The notes: generated from the letters alone by a model not told the origin. Counted from the stretch's first letter, positions 1 through 8,850 are shown. The stretch is 64,000 bases of DNA from Agrobacterium vitis (GCF_037039395.1 NZ_CP146242.1:2236001-2300000); one strand, 5' to 3'. Program-made: numbers and translations.

Positions 1-375
1 TTTTGGCACTTTATGTACGGTCTTTAAGGCTTCGGAGACGTTACCAAGCGCGGTCATATGCGGCCAGAGATTGAATTGCTGGAACACCATGCCGATTTTC
101 GAGCGCACGGCGCGGATTTGGGCGGCGGGCAGGCGTTCGCGCTGACCATCGGGTTTTTCGAAATAACCAAGCGCTTCGCCGCTGACGGTGATCATCCCCT
201 CGCTGGCCTCTTCCAGAAAGGCCATGCAGCGGAGCAGCGTACTTTTGCCGGAGCCGGAGGGGCCAATCAGGCAGGAGACCTTGCCTTCCGGGATTTCCAG
301 ATTGATGTCATTCAACACAGTGTTGGTGCCAAAGCGCTTGACGAGTTTGGAAACGGAAATGGCGGGAAGCGTCAT
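1..375 (-). CDS. Polar amino-acid ABC transporter ATP-binding protein (3' end outside window)
   Basis: Nucleotide-binding subunit of a GlnQ/HisP-type amino-acid importer; it hydrolyses ATP on the cytoplasmic face of the two permeases encoded upstream. The 125 visible codons start MTLPAISVSK and contain the Walker A sequence GPSGSGKS (about residue 40) and the Q-loop FQQFNLWPH (about residue 98). The signature motif, Walker B and C-terminus lie beyond position 1. The ATG overlaps the TGA of the permease gene by four bases (ATGA), so the genes are translationally coupled. The family is certain; the transported amino acid cannot be read from the sequence. Confidence 0.9.
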   Translation of the reverse strand, partial: MTLPAISVSKLVKRFGTNTVLNDINLEIPEGKVSCLIGPSGSGKSTLLRCMAFLEEASEGMITVSGEALGYFEKPDGQRERLPAAQIRAVRSKIGMVFQQFNLWPHMTALGNVSEALKTVHKVPK

Positions 376-1040
376 GGCGCGGAAAACCTCAATCTGCTCA
401 AACGGGATTCAGCCTTGCGGGCCGCCCAGGCGGTGGCCTCCACAATGACCCAGTAAATAACAGCCAGCACAAAAATCGCCTCCAGAAAGGCATATTGCGC
501 AGAGCCAATGGCGCTGACGGTGGCGGTGAGTTCGGGAACGGTGATGATCGACAAAACGGCCGATTCCTTCAGGAGAATGATGGCGAGATTGACGCAAGGC
601 GGCAGCACAATCAGCGCCATTTCCGGTAGGAGAATGCGGCGGATAATTTGAAGCCTGCTCAACCCCAGACATTCTGCCGCTTCCACATGGCCATGGGGAA
701 CGGAGCCATAACCCGCCCGGAAAATCTCGGAATAATAGGCGGCGGAATAGACGGTAAGGCCAATCAAGCCGCAGGGAATTGGGTCCAGCGACAGGCCGAC
801 ATAGGGACCACCATAATAGACCAGAAAAATCTGGATCAGAAACGGTGTGCCGCGCAGCACTTCCACCATCAACCCCAGCGGGATATCCAGCAGCTTGCCG
901 CCGTAGCGACGGCCTGTTGCGACGAGAAAGCCAACGACAATACCCAGCACCATGCCGACCACCCAGATCCACAGGGTGGTGGCAGCACCGCTGAAAATTT
1001 CCGGCAAATGATCAACAATGACTTTCGGATCGAAGATCAT
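372..1040 (-). CDS. Polar amino-acid ABC transporter permease
   Basis: Integral membrane subunit (222 aa) of the amino-acid importer, HisM/GlnP family. Several hydrophobic helices are visible, and the cytoplasmic EAA loop that docks the ATPase is clear (EAAECLGLSRLQ, about residues 118-129, followed by ILLPEM). Length is normal for the family. It overlaps the preceding permease gene (its ATG lies inside the end of that gene) and the following ATPase gene by four bases, so the four-gene set is one operon. Two different permeases imply a heterodimeric channel. Confidence 0.9.
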   Translation of the reverse strand: MIFDPKVIVDHLPEIFSGAATTLWIWVVGMVLGIVVGFLVATGRRYGGKLLDIPLGLMVEVLRGTPFLIQIFLVYYGGPYVGLSLDPIPCGLIGLTVYSAAYYSEIFRAGYGSVPHGHVEAAECLGLSRLQIIRRILLPEMALIVLPPCVNLAIILLKESAVLSIITVPELTATVSAIGSAQYAFLEAIFVLAVIYWVIVEATAWAARKAESRLSRLRFSAP

Positions 1041-1678
1041 TTGACCGCTCCCGGCAGGCTACGCTCGGTGACGCGGGCGATCATCGCCACGCTCCAGCAG
1101 ATGATCAGATAAATCAGCGCTGCCGACGAAAACAGCTCCAGCGGCAGATAAGTGGAGGCGGCCAGATCCTGCGCCATGCGGGTCAACTCGACAATGCCGA
1201 CGACGGACACCAGCGATGAGGATTTGAGGATCATGATCGCTTCATTGACCAAAGCGGGGAAGGTGAGACGAAGTGCAATGGGAAGTTTGATGCGTAAAAA
1301 CGTCTGCCGCGCTGAGAAGCCAGCCATATCGGCAGCTTCCACCAAGCCTTTGGGGACACTTTCAAAGCCGCCACGCAGGTTTTCGGCCTGATAGGCGGCG
1401 GTGCACAGCGACAAGCCGATGATGGCCGCTACCACGCTTGGCACATTGATGCCAATAAACGGCAAAAGATTGTAGATCAGCAGCAATTGCACCAGCAGCG
1501 GCACGCCGCGAAAGAAGCTGATGAACAGCTTGGTTGGCATTGTATAGAGCCGCTTGCCGGAGAGCATGGCGCCGGACAGGGCAATGGCAATCAAAAAGCC
1601 GATGGCAATCGAAATTACGCTGATACCCAGCGTCCATCCAGCAGCCTTGACCAGCAGGAAGAAGAGTTTGAATGACAT
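1037..1678 (-). CDS. Polar amino-acid ABC transporter permease
   Basis: Second membrane subunit (213 aa) of the same importer, with the EAA motif EAADMAGFSARQ and the following KLP. The frame is open back to 1786, but the first 36 codons of that longer frame run into an intergenic palindromic repeat and look non-coding. The ATG at 1678 (MSFKLFFLL) begins directly with a membrane segment and has a GGAGAG ribosome-binding site upstream, so I chose it. The gene sits between the solute-binding protein gene and the other permease. Confidence 0.88.
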   Translation of the reverse strand: MSFKLFFLLVKAAGWTLGISVISIAIGFLIAIALSGAMLSGKRLYTMPTKLFISFFRGVPLLVQLLLIYNLLPFIGINVPSVVAAIIGLSLCTAAYQAENLRGGFESVPKGLVEAADMAGFSARQTFLRIKLPIALRLTFPALVNEAIMILKSSSLVSVVGIVELTRMAQDLAASTYLPLELFSSAALIYLIICWSVAMIARVTERSLPGAVK

Positions 1679-1731
1679 GGCTCTCCGGTCTCCGCCATGG
1701 CGGACCACAATAGATGGCAGCGGGTGGGATA

Positions 1732-1776
1732 CCCCCTCTGTCCTGCCGGACATCTCCCCCCTCAAGGGGGGAGATT
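1732..1776. repeat. Intergenic palindromic repeat, copy 1
   Basis: A 45-base element containing the palindrome ATCTCCCCCCTCAAGGGG and its complement, preceded by CCCCCTCTGTCCTGCCGGAC. A second copy in the opposite orientation lies at 1861-1906. It resembles the short mosaic repeats scattered between genes in Rhizobiaceae. It falls in the gap between the binding-protein and permease genes and could form a stable RNA hairpin. Confidence 0.75.
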
Positions 1777-1860
1777 GGATAGACAAAAATTATCAGTTCA
1801 AACCGATATAGCCGTTAAAATATCATGCTGGCTGAGGAGATCGGCGCTTCCCGCGAGTCG

Positions 1861-1906
1861 ATCTCCCCCCCTTGAGGGGGAGATGCCTGGCAAGGCAGAG
1901 GGGGGT
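1861..1906. repeat. Intergenic palindromic repeat, copy 2 (inverted)
   Basis: Inverted, slightly diverged copy of the element at 1732-1776: the palindrome is followed by AGATGCCTGGCAAGGCAGAG. The two copies face each other across about 85 bases and could pair into a long stem in the transcript between the binding-protein and permease genes. Confidence 0.75.
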
Positions 1907-1965
1907 AGGCGGCATATCAAGAGATTATATGCTGCTCCAAAGGCATTGCCTCAGGATAGCTCACC

Positions 1966-2793
1966 TCAAAACGCCGGGTCTTTCACGCTGTCAGGCGTAT
2001 CAAACTTGGTGCCAAACCACTTTTCCTGCAATTTCGCCATGCGGCCATCACTCTTGATCTTGATGAGTGCGGCATCGACGGCGTCGATCAGGCTGGCGTG
2101 GTCGGCATCTTTGGTGCCGATAAAGCCGAAATAGCTCTTCTTGCCGAAGGGCGGCAGCACGACTTCGAAGGCGCCGTTACGCTGCTTGGCGACGAAGGCG
2201 ATATTGGGGAGCGAATTGGCAACCGCCACGACGCGGCCTGCCGCCATGTCGGCATAGGCATCGTTGAAGGAGACATATTCGCGCACTTCGATTTTTTTCG
2301 GCAAGGTGGCCGAAAACTCCTGGAGTTGGGCCAGTTGAGCAGTCGCCTTGCCAACGCCAACGGATTTGCCTGCCAGATCTTCAGGTTTGGTGATGGTCTT
2401 GTCGCCAGCCTTTTTCAGGATGGCAACTGTGGCTTCGGCAATCGGTGCGGTGAAGCGATAGCGCTCCATGCGAGCCTTGGTGATGGTGGCGGGGCCAGCG
2501 ACAATATCGAACTTGCCAGCTTCAAGGCCGGGCAGAACGCCATCCCAGGGGAGCGCGATCCACTCGATCTTCACGCCCAGTTCCTTGCCGATTTCCGCAA
2601 ACAGATCGACATTGAGGCCGACGTGATCGCCAGCATCGATGAAGTCGAAGGGCGCAAAGGCGGTTTCCGTTCCGACTTTCAAGGTGCCTGCGGCCTTGAT
2701 TTTCGTCAGTGCATCCTCGGCATGGGCCGAAAGGCTTGCGCCAAACAACAGGGCAGCCCCAAGCGCCGCCTTGAGCAATAGTCTTTTCTGCAT
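1966..2793 (-). CDS. Polar amino-acid ABC transporter solute-binding protein
   Basis: Periplasmic binding protein (275 aa, bacterial SBP family 3) that delivers an amino acid to the two permeases encoded downstream. The start at 2793 (MQKRLLLKAALGAALL) gives a clean signal peptide ending in SAHA before EDALTKIKAAG; a GGAG site lies just upstream. The frame is open to 2880 but the extra 29 residues are not signal-like. Family landmarks include GTETAFAPFDF near the mature N-terminus and PEDLAGKSVGVGKAT. First gene of the operon; the long repeat-containing gap behind it probably lets it be expressed above the permeases. Confidence 0.9.
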   Translation of the reverse strand: MQKRLLLKAALGAALLFGASLSAHAEDALTKIKAAGTLKVGTETAFAPFDFIDAGDHVGLNVDLFAEIGKELGVKIEWIALPWDGVLPGLEAGKFDIVAGPATITKARMERYRFTAPIAEATVAILKKAGDKTITKPEDLAGKSVGVGKATAQLAQLQEFSATLPKKIEVREYVSFNDAYADMAAGRVVAVANSLPNIAFVAKQRNGAFEVVLPPFGKKSYFGFIGTKDADHASLIDAVDAALIKIKSDGRMAKLQEKWFGTKFDTPDSVKDPAF

Positions 2794-3003
2794 CGCGATT
2801 TCTCCAGTTGCCCACAGCCCGCGGAATTTAAATGCGGGCGATATTCCCCTCAGCCGTTTCTCGGCTATTTGACTATACAAATAGAGCGGGGAAGGGGGCT
2901 GCTGTCAATGACATTGTGCGGAAAATGAGCGTGCTTATTTTCTAAGCAGGTCTTTGGCTGGAGTCGAGAATTGTACCAGACTGTGTCCAGGACATATATT
3001 GTT

Positions 3004-3639
3004 TCACGCTATGGCGACGATATCAACACTGATATCAGCGGGCCGGGACGCTTCGATCACCAATCGGCCATTCGGCAGGTCGTTGCCGTTCAATTTCCAG
3101 GCGATTGCGGCCTCGTCCAGTCCGTAATGAACCCAACGGTCACGCAGGCGCTGTTCCAGCACCTCCAGCGGTGGGCCGACGAAGACGGTTAGGTCGAAGC
3201 AGCTTTGCAGGCGGGTCCAGGGCACACGATCGAGAAGCAGGTAATTGCCCTCGACCAGGATGAAGCGGGTTTCCGGCGCAATCGGTCGGGCCGAGGCAAT
3301 CGCCAGTTCGCGGTCGCGGTCAAAGACCGGTACGAGAACCTCCTCGTCACCGGCCTTTACCGCCGTGACGATGTCGAGAAAGCCGCGCACGTCGAAGGTT
3401 TCCGGTGCGCCCTTGCGCTTGAGCAGGCCGCGCTGTTCCAGAATGCCATTGTCCATGTGAAACCCGTCCATCGGCAGGATTTCCGCGGTTTCGCCGCGCT
3501 TAATCAGCGCCTCGCGCAAGGCTTCCGAAAGAGTAGACTTCCCGGCGCCTGGGGGGCCGGCAACGGCGATCATGAAACGGCTGGCCTCTTGGGCCAGCCG
3601 GATTATATCATCTGTCAGCGAGGAGACGGAAACCGTCAT
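3004..3639 (-). CDS. frcK: FrcK-like P-loop kinase
   Basis: 211-residue kinase-like P-loop protein of the uridine kinase/pantothenate kinase fold: Walker A GPPGAGKST at about residues 28-36, and the MDGFHMD segment typical of this group near residue 58. It is the last gene of the frcBCAK fructose transport set known from Sinorhizobium meliloti, where frcK is assigned as a kinase of the fructose locus. The ATG overlaps the TGA of frcA by four bases. Its actual phosphate acceptor is not proven by sequence. Confidence 0.85.
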   Translation of the reverse strand: MTVSVSSLTDDIIRLAQEASRFMIAVAGPPGAGKSTLSEALREALIKRGETAEILPMDGFHMDNGILEQRGLLKRKGAPETFDVRGFLDIVTAVKAGDEEVLVPVFDRDRELAIASARPIAPETRFILVEGNYLLLDRVPWTRLQSCFDLTVFVGPPLEVLEQRLRDRWVHYGLDEAAIAWKLNGNDLPNGRLVIEASRPADISVDIVAIA

Positions 3640-4418
3640 GCGGCAATCGCTTCCGCTGGCGCTTCCTTGGCCCCGGTCATGAAGGCCACGGCATCCGACA
3701 TGGTGTAATCCTTCGGATTGATCACGCAGAGGCGCTTGCCAAGCCGATGGATATGGATGCGGTCGGCCACTTCGAACACATGCGGCATATTGTGCGAGAT
3801 CAAAACGATCGGCATGCCGCGCGAGCGCACGTCCTGGATCAGCTCCAGCACGCGGCGGCTTTCCTTGACGCCGAGTGCCGCCGTCGGTTCGTCGAGAATG
3901 ACCACTTTCGAACCGAAAGCCGCAGCGCGTGCCACGGCCACACCCTGCCGCTGGCCACCCGAGAGGGTTTCCACAGCCTGGTTGATGTTCTGGATGGTCA
4001 TCAAGCCCAGCTCGGAGAGCTTTTCACGGGCGAACTTGTCCATGGCAGGCTTGTCGAGAGCGCGAAACAGGCTGCCCATGATGCCGGGTTTGCGCATTTC
4101 GCGGCCCAGGAACATGTTGTCGGCAATAGACAGCGCCGGAGACAGGGCAAGGTTCTGATACACGGTTTCAATGCCAGCCTTACGGGCATCAATCGGCGAA
4201 CGGAAGTTGATGGTCTTGCCTTCGAGCTTGATCTCGCCTTCATCCGGTGTCACGGCGCCGGAAATAGCCTTGATCAACGAGGATTTACCCGCACCGTTGT
4301 CACCAATGACCGCAAGGATTTCACCCGGATAAAGATCAAAATCGGCGTTGTCGAGGGCGGTTACACGGCCATAACGCTTGACGAGACCACGGGCGGTGAG
4401 AATGGGTTCTTGTGCCAT
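3636..4418 (-). CDS. frcA: Fructose ABC transporter ATP-binding protein FrcA
   Basis: ATPase of the CUT2-type fructose importer, 260 aa. A single ATPase domain carries Walker A GDNGAGKSS (about residue 40), signature LSGGQRQGVAVARA and Walker B VVILDEPTAALG. This is half the length of most CUT2 ATPases such as RbsA, as expected for FrcA. The start ATG at 4418 (MAQEPILTARG) overlaps the TAA of frcC by one base (TAATG); an upstream in-frame start at 4442 would run back into frcC. The end overlaps frcK. Confidence 0.92.
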   Translation of the reverse strand: MAQEPILTARGLVKRYGRVTALDNADFDLYPGEILAVIGDNGAGKSSLIKAISGAVTPDEGEIKLEGKTINFRSPIDARKAGIETVYQNLALSPALSIADNMFLGREMRKPGIMGSLFRALDKPAMDKFAREKLSELGLMTIQNINQAVETLSGGQRQGVAVARAAAFGSKVVILDEPTAALGVKESRRVLELIQDVRSRGMPIVLISHNMPHVFEVADRIHIHRLGKRLCVINPKDYTMSDAVAFMTGAKEAPAEAIAA

Positions 4419-5500
4419 TAGCCAGCTACCTTTCTGATCCATTGGTCAATTGCGACGGCGGCAATGATCAGCACGCCAATCAGCATATAGGTCCATTGCG
4501 GGTCGGTGCCGGCCATGCGCAGGCCAAGCTGGAACACGCCGACGATCAACGCGCCAAACAGCATGCCCATGATGGAACCGCGGCCACCAAACAGCGACAT
4601 GCCGCCAATGACCACTGCGGTGATGGATTCGATATTGGCAAACTGGCCAGCCGTTGGCGAAACCGAGCCGATACGGCCAATCATCGCCCAACCACCCAAC
4701 GCACAGATCAGGCCGGCAAGCGTGTAGACGGAAATCAGCATGCGCTTGACATTGACACCAGACAATTCCGCTGCATCGGGATCGTCGCCGACCGCATAGA
4801 GATGGCGGCCCCAGGCGGTGTTGTTCAAGACATACCAGAGCACGGCGACCAGAAGGGCGAGTGCAATCACCCCATAGGTCAGGACGGCGCCGCCCAATTT
4901 AAAGCTTTGGCCAAAATATTGCAGGATGGGCGCATTGGTGACCAGATCCTGCGACCGGATCGTTTCATTCGACGAATACAGGAAGTTGGCCGCCAGAACG
5001 ATCTGCCACATGCCGAGCGTAACGATGAAGGGGGGCAGCTTGACGCGGGCCACCAGAACACCGTTGATGAAACCGCAAATGCCACCGACAACAAAGCCGC
5101 ACAGCACGGCAATCGGGCCAGGCACGCCATAGTGAACGGCAAATTGCCCCATGACCACCGACGACAACACCATGATGGCGCCCACCGACAGATCGATACC
5201 GGCGGTGAGGATGACCAGCGTCTGCGCTGCACCGATAATGCCGGTAATGGCAACCTGCTGCAAAATCAGCGTCAGGGCAAAGGGCGAAAAGAATTTGCCA
5301 CCCAGAATGACGCCGAAAGCGATCAGCGACAGGATGAGTACGATCAACGGCACGGCAGCCGGACTGGAGTGCAGGAAGTGCTGAAACTTCTGCAACGGCG
5401 TCTTGTCGTTGGTATCGAACTGCGCGACCGAGGTCGAACTGCCCGACAGGACGTTTTCGTATTCAAGATGAGGTTTGGTGGCGGCTTTTGGCTCGCTCAT
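4418..5500 (-). CDS. frcC: Fructose ABC transporter permease FrcC
   Basis: Membrane permease of the fructose importer (360 aa, BPD_transp_2 family, as RbsC). The N-terminal 50 residues are hydrophilic, then about eight to ten hydrophobic segments follow, including the conserved GIDLSVGAIMVLSSVV stretch around residue 105 and the EAA-like GRHLYAVGDDPDAAELSGV loop. The start at 5500 (MSEPKAATKP) has a strong GGGAGGAA site; the in-frame start at 5584 does not. Translationally linked to frcA. Confidence 0.92.
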   Translation of the reverse strand: MSEPKAATKPHLEYENVLSGSSTSVAQFDTNDKTPLQKFQHFLHSSPAAVPLIVLILSLIAFGVILGGKFFSPFALTLILQQVAITGIIGAAQTLVILTAGIDLSVGAIMVLSSVVMGQFAVHYGVPGPIAVLCGFVVGGICGFINGVLVARVKLPPFIVTLGMWQIVLAANFLYSSNETIRSQDLVTNAPILQYFGQSFKLGGAVLTYGVIALALLVAVLWYVLNNTAWGRHLYAVGDDPDAAELSGVNVKRMLISVYTLAGLICALGGWAMIGRIGSVSPTAGQFANIESITAVVIGGMSLFGGRGSIMGMLFGALIVGVFQLGLRMAGTDPQWTYMLIGVLIIAAVAIDQWIRKVAG

Positions 5501-5649
5501 CGGTTTTCCTCCCGTTGACCTCTTGTCAAGGTGTGGGGGCCGGGCTGGTCCGTGGCACCAATTGCCGACGGCCGCCTGCGGCATTGTAGATATTCTTCAT
5601 TCAACCTAAGGATTTCACTATTGTCCTTGGTTGCGGAAGCCGCTTACCA

Positions 5650-5673
5650 GAAGGGCGGCCTGAGCCGCCCTTC
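5650..5673 (-). terminator. Hairpin between frcB and frcC
   Basis: Ten-base perfect arms GAAGGGCGGC and GCCGCCCTTC with a four-base loop, just after the frcB stop codon and 150 bases before frcC. There is no U-run, so it is more likely an mRNA-stabilising or partial-attenuation hairpin that keeps binding protein above permease than a full terminator. Confidence 0.55.
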
Positions 5674-5696
5674 CGTTGCGAATTTTCAGGAGCCGA

Positions 5697-6722
5697 TCAG
5701 CCCCAGCACTTCTTCAGGCCTTCGGCGACGTCGATCGACGGAACGCCCTTAGCCGGCTTGTCGGTGACCAGCGAAACACCGGTGTCGAAGAAGTCCTTGC
5801 CAGCGGTAGGCTGTGGCTTGGTGCCGGTGTCGGCGAACTTCTTGATTGCTTCGATGCCGAGTGCAGCCATCATCAGCGGATATTGCTGCGAGGTTGCGCC
5901 GATCACGCCTTCCTTGACGTTTTTCACGCCAGGGCAGCCGCCGTCAACCGATACGATCAGCACGTCCTTCTGCTTGCCAACGGCCTTGAGGGCTTCGTAG
6001 GCACCGGCAGCGGCTGGCTCGTTGATCGTGTGGACGACGTTGATATTCGGGTTTTTCTGGAGAAGGTTTTCCATGGCCGTACGGCCGCCTTCTTCATTGC
6101 CGTTGGTGATGTCGTGGCCAACGATGCGCGGATCGGTTTCGTCGCCGATCTTGTTCGGGTCCTTCGGGTCTATGCCGAAGCCGATCATGAAGCCCTGGTC
6201 ACGCATGACGTCGACGGAAGGCTGGGCAGGCGTCAGGTCAAGGAAGGCAACCTTGGCGTCCTTGGCCTTGTCGCCGAGCGTTGCGGCAGCCCATTGGCCG
6301 ATCAGCTTGCCAGCCAGCAGGTTGTCGGTTGCGAAGGTCGCATCGGCAGCATTAACCGGGTCGAGCGGCGTGTCGAGGGCAATAACCAGAAGGCCAGCGT
6401 CACGGGCTTCCTTGACGGCAGGCACGATGCCCTTGGTGTCGGAGGCGGTCAGCAGGATACCCTTTGCGCCATCGGCAATGCAGGTTTCGATCGCTGCAAC
6501 CTGGCTTTCGCTGTCGCCGTCGATCTTGCCGGCATAGGACTTCAGCGTAACGCCCAGTTCCTTGGCCTTGGCGGATGCGCCTTCCTTCATCTTGACGAAG
6601 AAGGGATTGGTATCGGTTTTGGTGATCAGGCAGGCTGACACGTCAGCGGCTTGCGCGCCTGTCGAAAAGACAACGCCAAGAGCCAGGGCGCCAAGCGTGG
6701 CGCCGATCAAATTGGTCTTCAT
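5697..6722 (-). CDS. frcB: Fructose-binding periplasmic protein FrcB
   Basis: Solute-binding protein of the sugar ABC importer (341 aa, periplasmic binding protein 4 / ribose-binding family). The signal peptide [19 protein letters not shown] ends in AQA before ADVSACL. The mature part shows the two-lobe pattern with repeated TD..GI.PAV.EA segments ([19 protein letters not shown]) and the ligand-lobe DG..PG motif ([16 protein letters not shown]). It begins the frcBCAK operon and is divergent from frcR. Identity as fructose-binding rests on the complete frc gene order plus frcR. Confidence 0.9.
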   Translation of the reverse strand: MKTNLIGATLGALALGVVFSTGAQAADVSACLITKTDTNPFFVKMKEGASAKAKELGVTLKSYAGKIDGDSESQVAAIETCIADGAKGILLTASDTKGIVPAVKEARDAGLLVIALDTPLDPVNAADATFATDNLLAGKLIGQWAAATLGDKAKDAKVAFLDLTPAQPSVDVMRDQGFMIGFGIDPKDPNKIGDETDPRIVGHDITNGNEEGGRTAMENLLQKNPNINVVHTINEPAAAGAYEALKAVGKQKDVLIVSVDGGCPGVKNVKEGVIGATSQQYPLMMAALGIEAIKKFADTGTKPQPTAGKDFFDTGVSLVTDKPAKGVPSIDVAEGLKKCWG

Positions 6723-7072
6723 ATGGATCCTCCCAAGGACAAAGATAAACGCACCCTCTCAAGGGGCCGTCCGGTTCGCATGGTCCATCACCTCTCCCGT
6801 GTTGGCCCCCCATGCTTCCTGCCTCAAGAAAACACTATTCCAAATCGCTGTCAATAAATAAATCGAGTTGAATTATTAATCCACTGTGGCATGCTTGGCC
6901 CGGTCTTGGCAGGGCGGGAGGAGCCTGTGCCGGGCTGATACGGAGTAGGATGCTCAGCAGAATTGGTTGCCGGGCCAGGATGGCGAAATGCCGATCCGGC
7001 GGAGCTCGGGGCCTGGAAATTCCTGTCGCACGCGGCTTTCTGGCCGGGTTGGACGGGATGGGAGGATGATCG
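6723..7072. promoter_or_regulatory. frcB-frcR divergent control region
   Basis: 350 bases without a convincing gene between the divergent frcB and frcR starts. The frcB-proximal half is markedly A+T-richer than its surroundings around 6830-6880 and holds the imperfect dyad listed separately. The frcR side ends in GGGAGG seven bases before the frcR ATG. Both promoters must lie here, but no unambiguous -35/-10 pair can be assigned by eye. Confidence 0.6.
6857..6877. promoter_or_regulatory. Candidate FrcR (ROK) operator
   Basis: An imperfect 21-base dyad with outer half-sites AATAAATC and GAATTATT; 16 of the 20 non-central positions are symmetric. It is A+T-rich at the ends and about 135 bases upstream of frcB, which fits the general shape of ROK-repressor operators. 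No binding data; assignment is inference. Confidence 0.35.
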
Positions 7073-8302
7073 ATGACAGAGGGAATGAATGCGGGGCTGG
7101 CCATGCCGCCCGCTGCCCTCGAGACGAGTGGCGGCGCCAATCAGGTCGGCGTGCGCGCCTATAACGAGCGGCTGGTCATGTCGCTGGTGCGCCGGCACGG
7201 CAGCCTGTCCAAGGCGGAAATTGCCCGGCGCAGCGGTCTCTCGGCCCAGACGGTGACGGTGATCATGCGGGTGCTGGAGCGCGAAAAGCTGCTGGTGCGC
7301 GGTGAGCCGGTGCGTGGGCGTGTCGGCCAGCCTTCGGTGCCGATGCGGCTCAATCCGGATGCGGTCTATTCGTTCGGGGTCAAGATCGGAAGACGCAGTG
7401 CCAATCTGGTGCTGATGGATTTCGTTGGAACGATCCGCCATGAGGTGCGTCGCACCTATCCTTATCCGATGCCCGGCCTCTTACTGGATTTCATCGTCGG
7501 CGGCATTTCCGATATCGAGGGCAGACTTTCTGTCACAGAGCGGGCCCGAATTGCCGGTGTGGGCATCGCAGCCCCGTTCGAATTGTGGAGCTGGGCGGAA
7601 GAGACCGGCGCGCCATCAGAGGAAATGGATGTCTGGCGCGATACCGACCTGAAAGCCGATGTCGCGGCCCGGATCGGTTATCCGGTCTTCATCCAGAACG
7701 ATGCGACCAGCGCCTGTGCTGCCGAACTGGTGTTCGGGGTTGGGCCGCACTATCCGGATTTCGTCTATTTCTTCCTCGGCTCCTTCGTGGGCGGCGGCAT
7801 CGTGCTGAATTCCTCGCTGTTTTCCGGGCGCACCGGCACAGCTGGCGCGGTTGGGCCGTTGCCGGTGCAAAGGCGCGATGGCAAAACCGTCCAGCTTTTG
7901 AAGATCGCTTCGATTTTCGTATTGGAAAATCTGCTGCGCGACTATGGACAGGATAGCCAGTCCCTATGGTATTCGCCGAGCGACTGGGTGGACTATGGCG
8001 AGCCGCTGGAGATCTGGATCCGCGATACCGCCGCAGCGCTGGCCCAGGCGATTGTGGCGGCGGCATCGATCATCGACTTTTCCGCTGCCGTTATCGATGG
8101 CGGTTTTCCGCAATGGGTGCGCCAGCGTCTTGTCGTGGCCATACAGGAAGCGGCGCGTGATCTCGACCTCCAGGGTGTATTGATGCCCGAGATCGTCGAA
8201 GGCGCCGTGGGCCACCAGGCACGGTCGGTTGGCGGTGCCAGCCTGCCGCTGTTTTCCCGTTATCTTTTGGATCAGAACGTGTTGTTCAAGGAGTTATTGT
8301 AA
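7073..8302 (+). CDS. frcR: ROK-family transcriptional regulator FrcR
   Basis: Sugar-responsive repressor (409 aa). N-terminal winged helix-turn-helix at about residues 40-85 (GSLSKAEIARRSGLSAQTVT), followed by a ROK sugar-binding domain with IQNDATSACAAE and the GSFVGGGIVLN glycine segment. The Cys-rich zinc motif of many ROK kinases is missing, so it is a regulator rather than a kinase. Start chosen at the ATG preceded by GGGAGG; ATGs at 7085 and 7103 are possible but lack a comparable site. Divergent from frcB and translationally adjacent to the mutarotase gene downstream. Confidence 0.88.
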   Translation: MTEGMNAGLAMPPAALETSGGANQVGVRAYNERLVMSLVRRHGSLSKAEIARRSGLSAQTVTVIMRVLEREKLLVRGEPVRGRVGQPSVPMRLNPDAVYSFGVKIGRRSANLVLMDFVGTIRHEVRRTYPYPMPGLLLDFIVGGISDIEGRLSVTERARIAGVGIAAPFELWSWAEETGAPSEEMDVWRDTDLKADVAARIGYPVFIQNDATSACAAELVFGVGPHYPDFVYFFLGSFVGGGIVLNSSLFSGRTGTAGAVGPLPVQRRDGKTVQLLKIASIFVLENLLRDYGQDSQSLWYSPSDWVDYGEPLEIWIRDTAAALAQAIVAAASIIDFSAAVIDGGFPQWVRQRLVVAIQEAARDLDLQGVLMPEIVEGAVGHQARSVGGASLPLFSRYLLDQNVLFKELL

Positions 8303-8734
8303 ATGCTGAAGGGTCTCAACCCCATCCTCAATCCCGAATTGCTGGCCACCCTGCGGGCCATGGGGCATGGTGATGAAATCGCCATTGTCGATGGCAATTA
8401 TCCCGGTCTGGAACATGCAAGGCGGCTGGTGCGGCTGGATGGGCACGGTCTTATTCCGGTGCTGGATGCCATTCTCTCCGTTCTGCCGATCGACGATTTC
8501 GTGCCGGAAGCGATTTTCCGCTCTACCGTCGGCAAGGATCGCGATGCACTTGACCCGGTCCATGAAGAAATCATCGCCTGCTGCGCCGCCCATGAGCCGA
8601 AACAGCCGGTAGTGCCTTTGCTGGGACCGGATTTCTATCCCCGCGTCAAGGCGGCACATACAGTTGTGCAAACTGGCGAACCCCGCCTTTATGCCAATGT
8701 CATTCTTAAGAAGGGCGTGATATATCCACAATAA
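8303..8734 (+). CDS. RbsD/FucU-family sugar mutarotase
   Basis: 143-residue member of the RbsD/FucU family, which interconverts anomers of free sugars in the cytoplasm. It follows the E. coli FucU pattern closely: ML..L.P.L.PELL at the N-terminus, AMGHGDEIAIVD (catalytic His region, about residues 20-31), and a C-terminal RLYANVILKKGV with the conserved Tyr and Lys-Lys-Gly. The ATG abuts the frcR TAA with no gap, so the two are co-translated. Context suggests an anomer of fructose or a related imported sugar as substrate; this is inference, since the family name reflects fucose and ribose. Confidence 0.85.
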   Translation: MLKGLNPILNPELLATLRAMGHGDEIAIVDGNYPGLEHARRLVRLDGHGLIPVLDAILSVLPIDDFVPEAIFRSTVGKDRDALDPVHEEIIACCAAHEPKQPVVPLLGPDFYPRVKAAHTVVQTGEPRLYANVILKKGVIYPQ

Positions 8735-8813
8735 CCTCTGATTGTGTTAGTCGCATTGGCGGACCTGCGGCTGCAAGGGGCGAGATGCCCTGGATGAGGT
8801 TTTGAGGTAGGTG

Positions 8814-8845
8814 AGGCCGTGCGGGACGTCCTGCACGGCCTTTTT
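8814..8845 (+). terminator. Rho-independent terminator after the mutarotase gene
   Basis: Arms AGGCCGTGC and GCACGGCCT (nine pairs) around a ten-base loop, followed by five T. It ends the frcR-mutarotase transcript. The convergent SDR gene stops at 8851, so the hairpin may also serve that gene. Confidence 0.85.
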
Positions 8846-8850
8846 CATGT

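Noticed and set aside
1679..1786. N-terminal extension of the amino-acid permease
   Set aside because: The 36 extra codons run into an intergenic palindromic repeat; the ATG at 1678 has a better ribosome site.
4412..5518. 368-codon frame opposite frcC
   Set aside because: Antisense shadow of the permease; no protein-like pattern.
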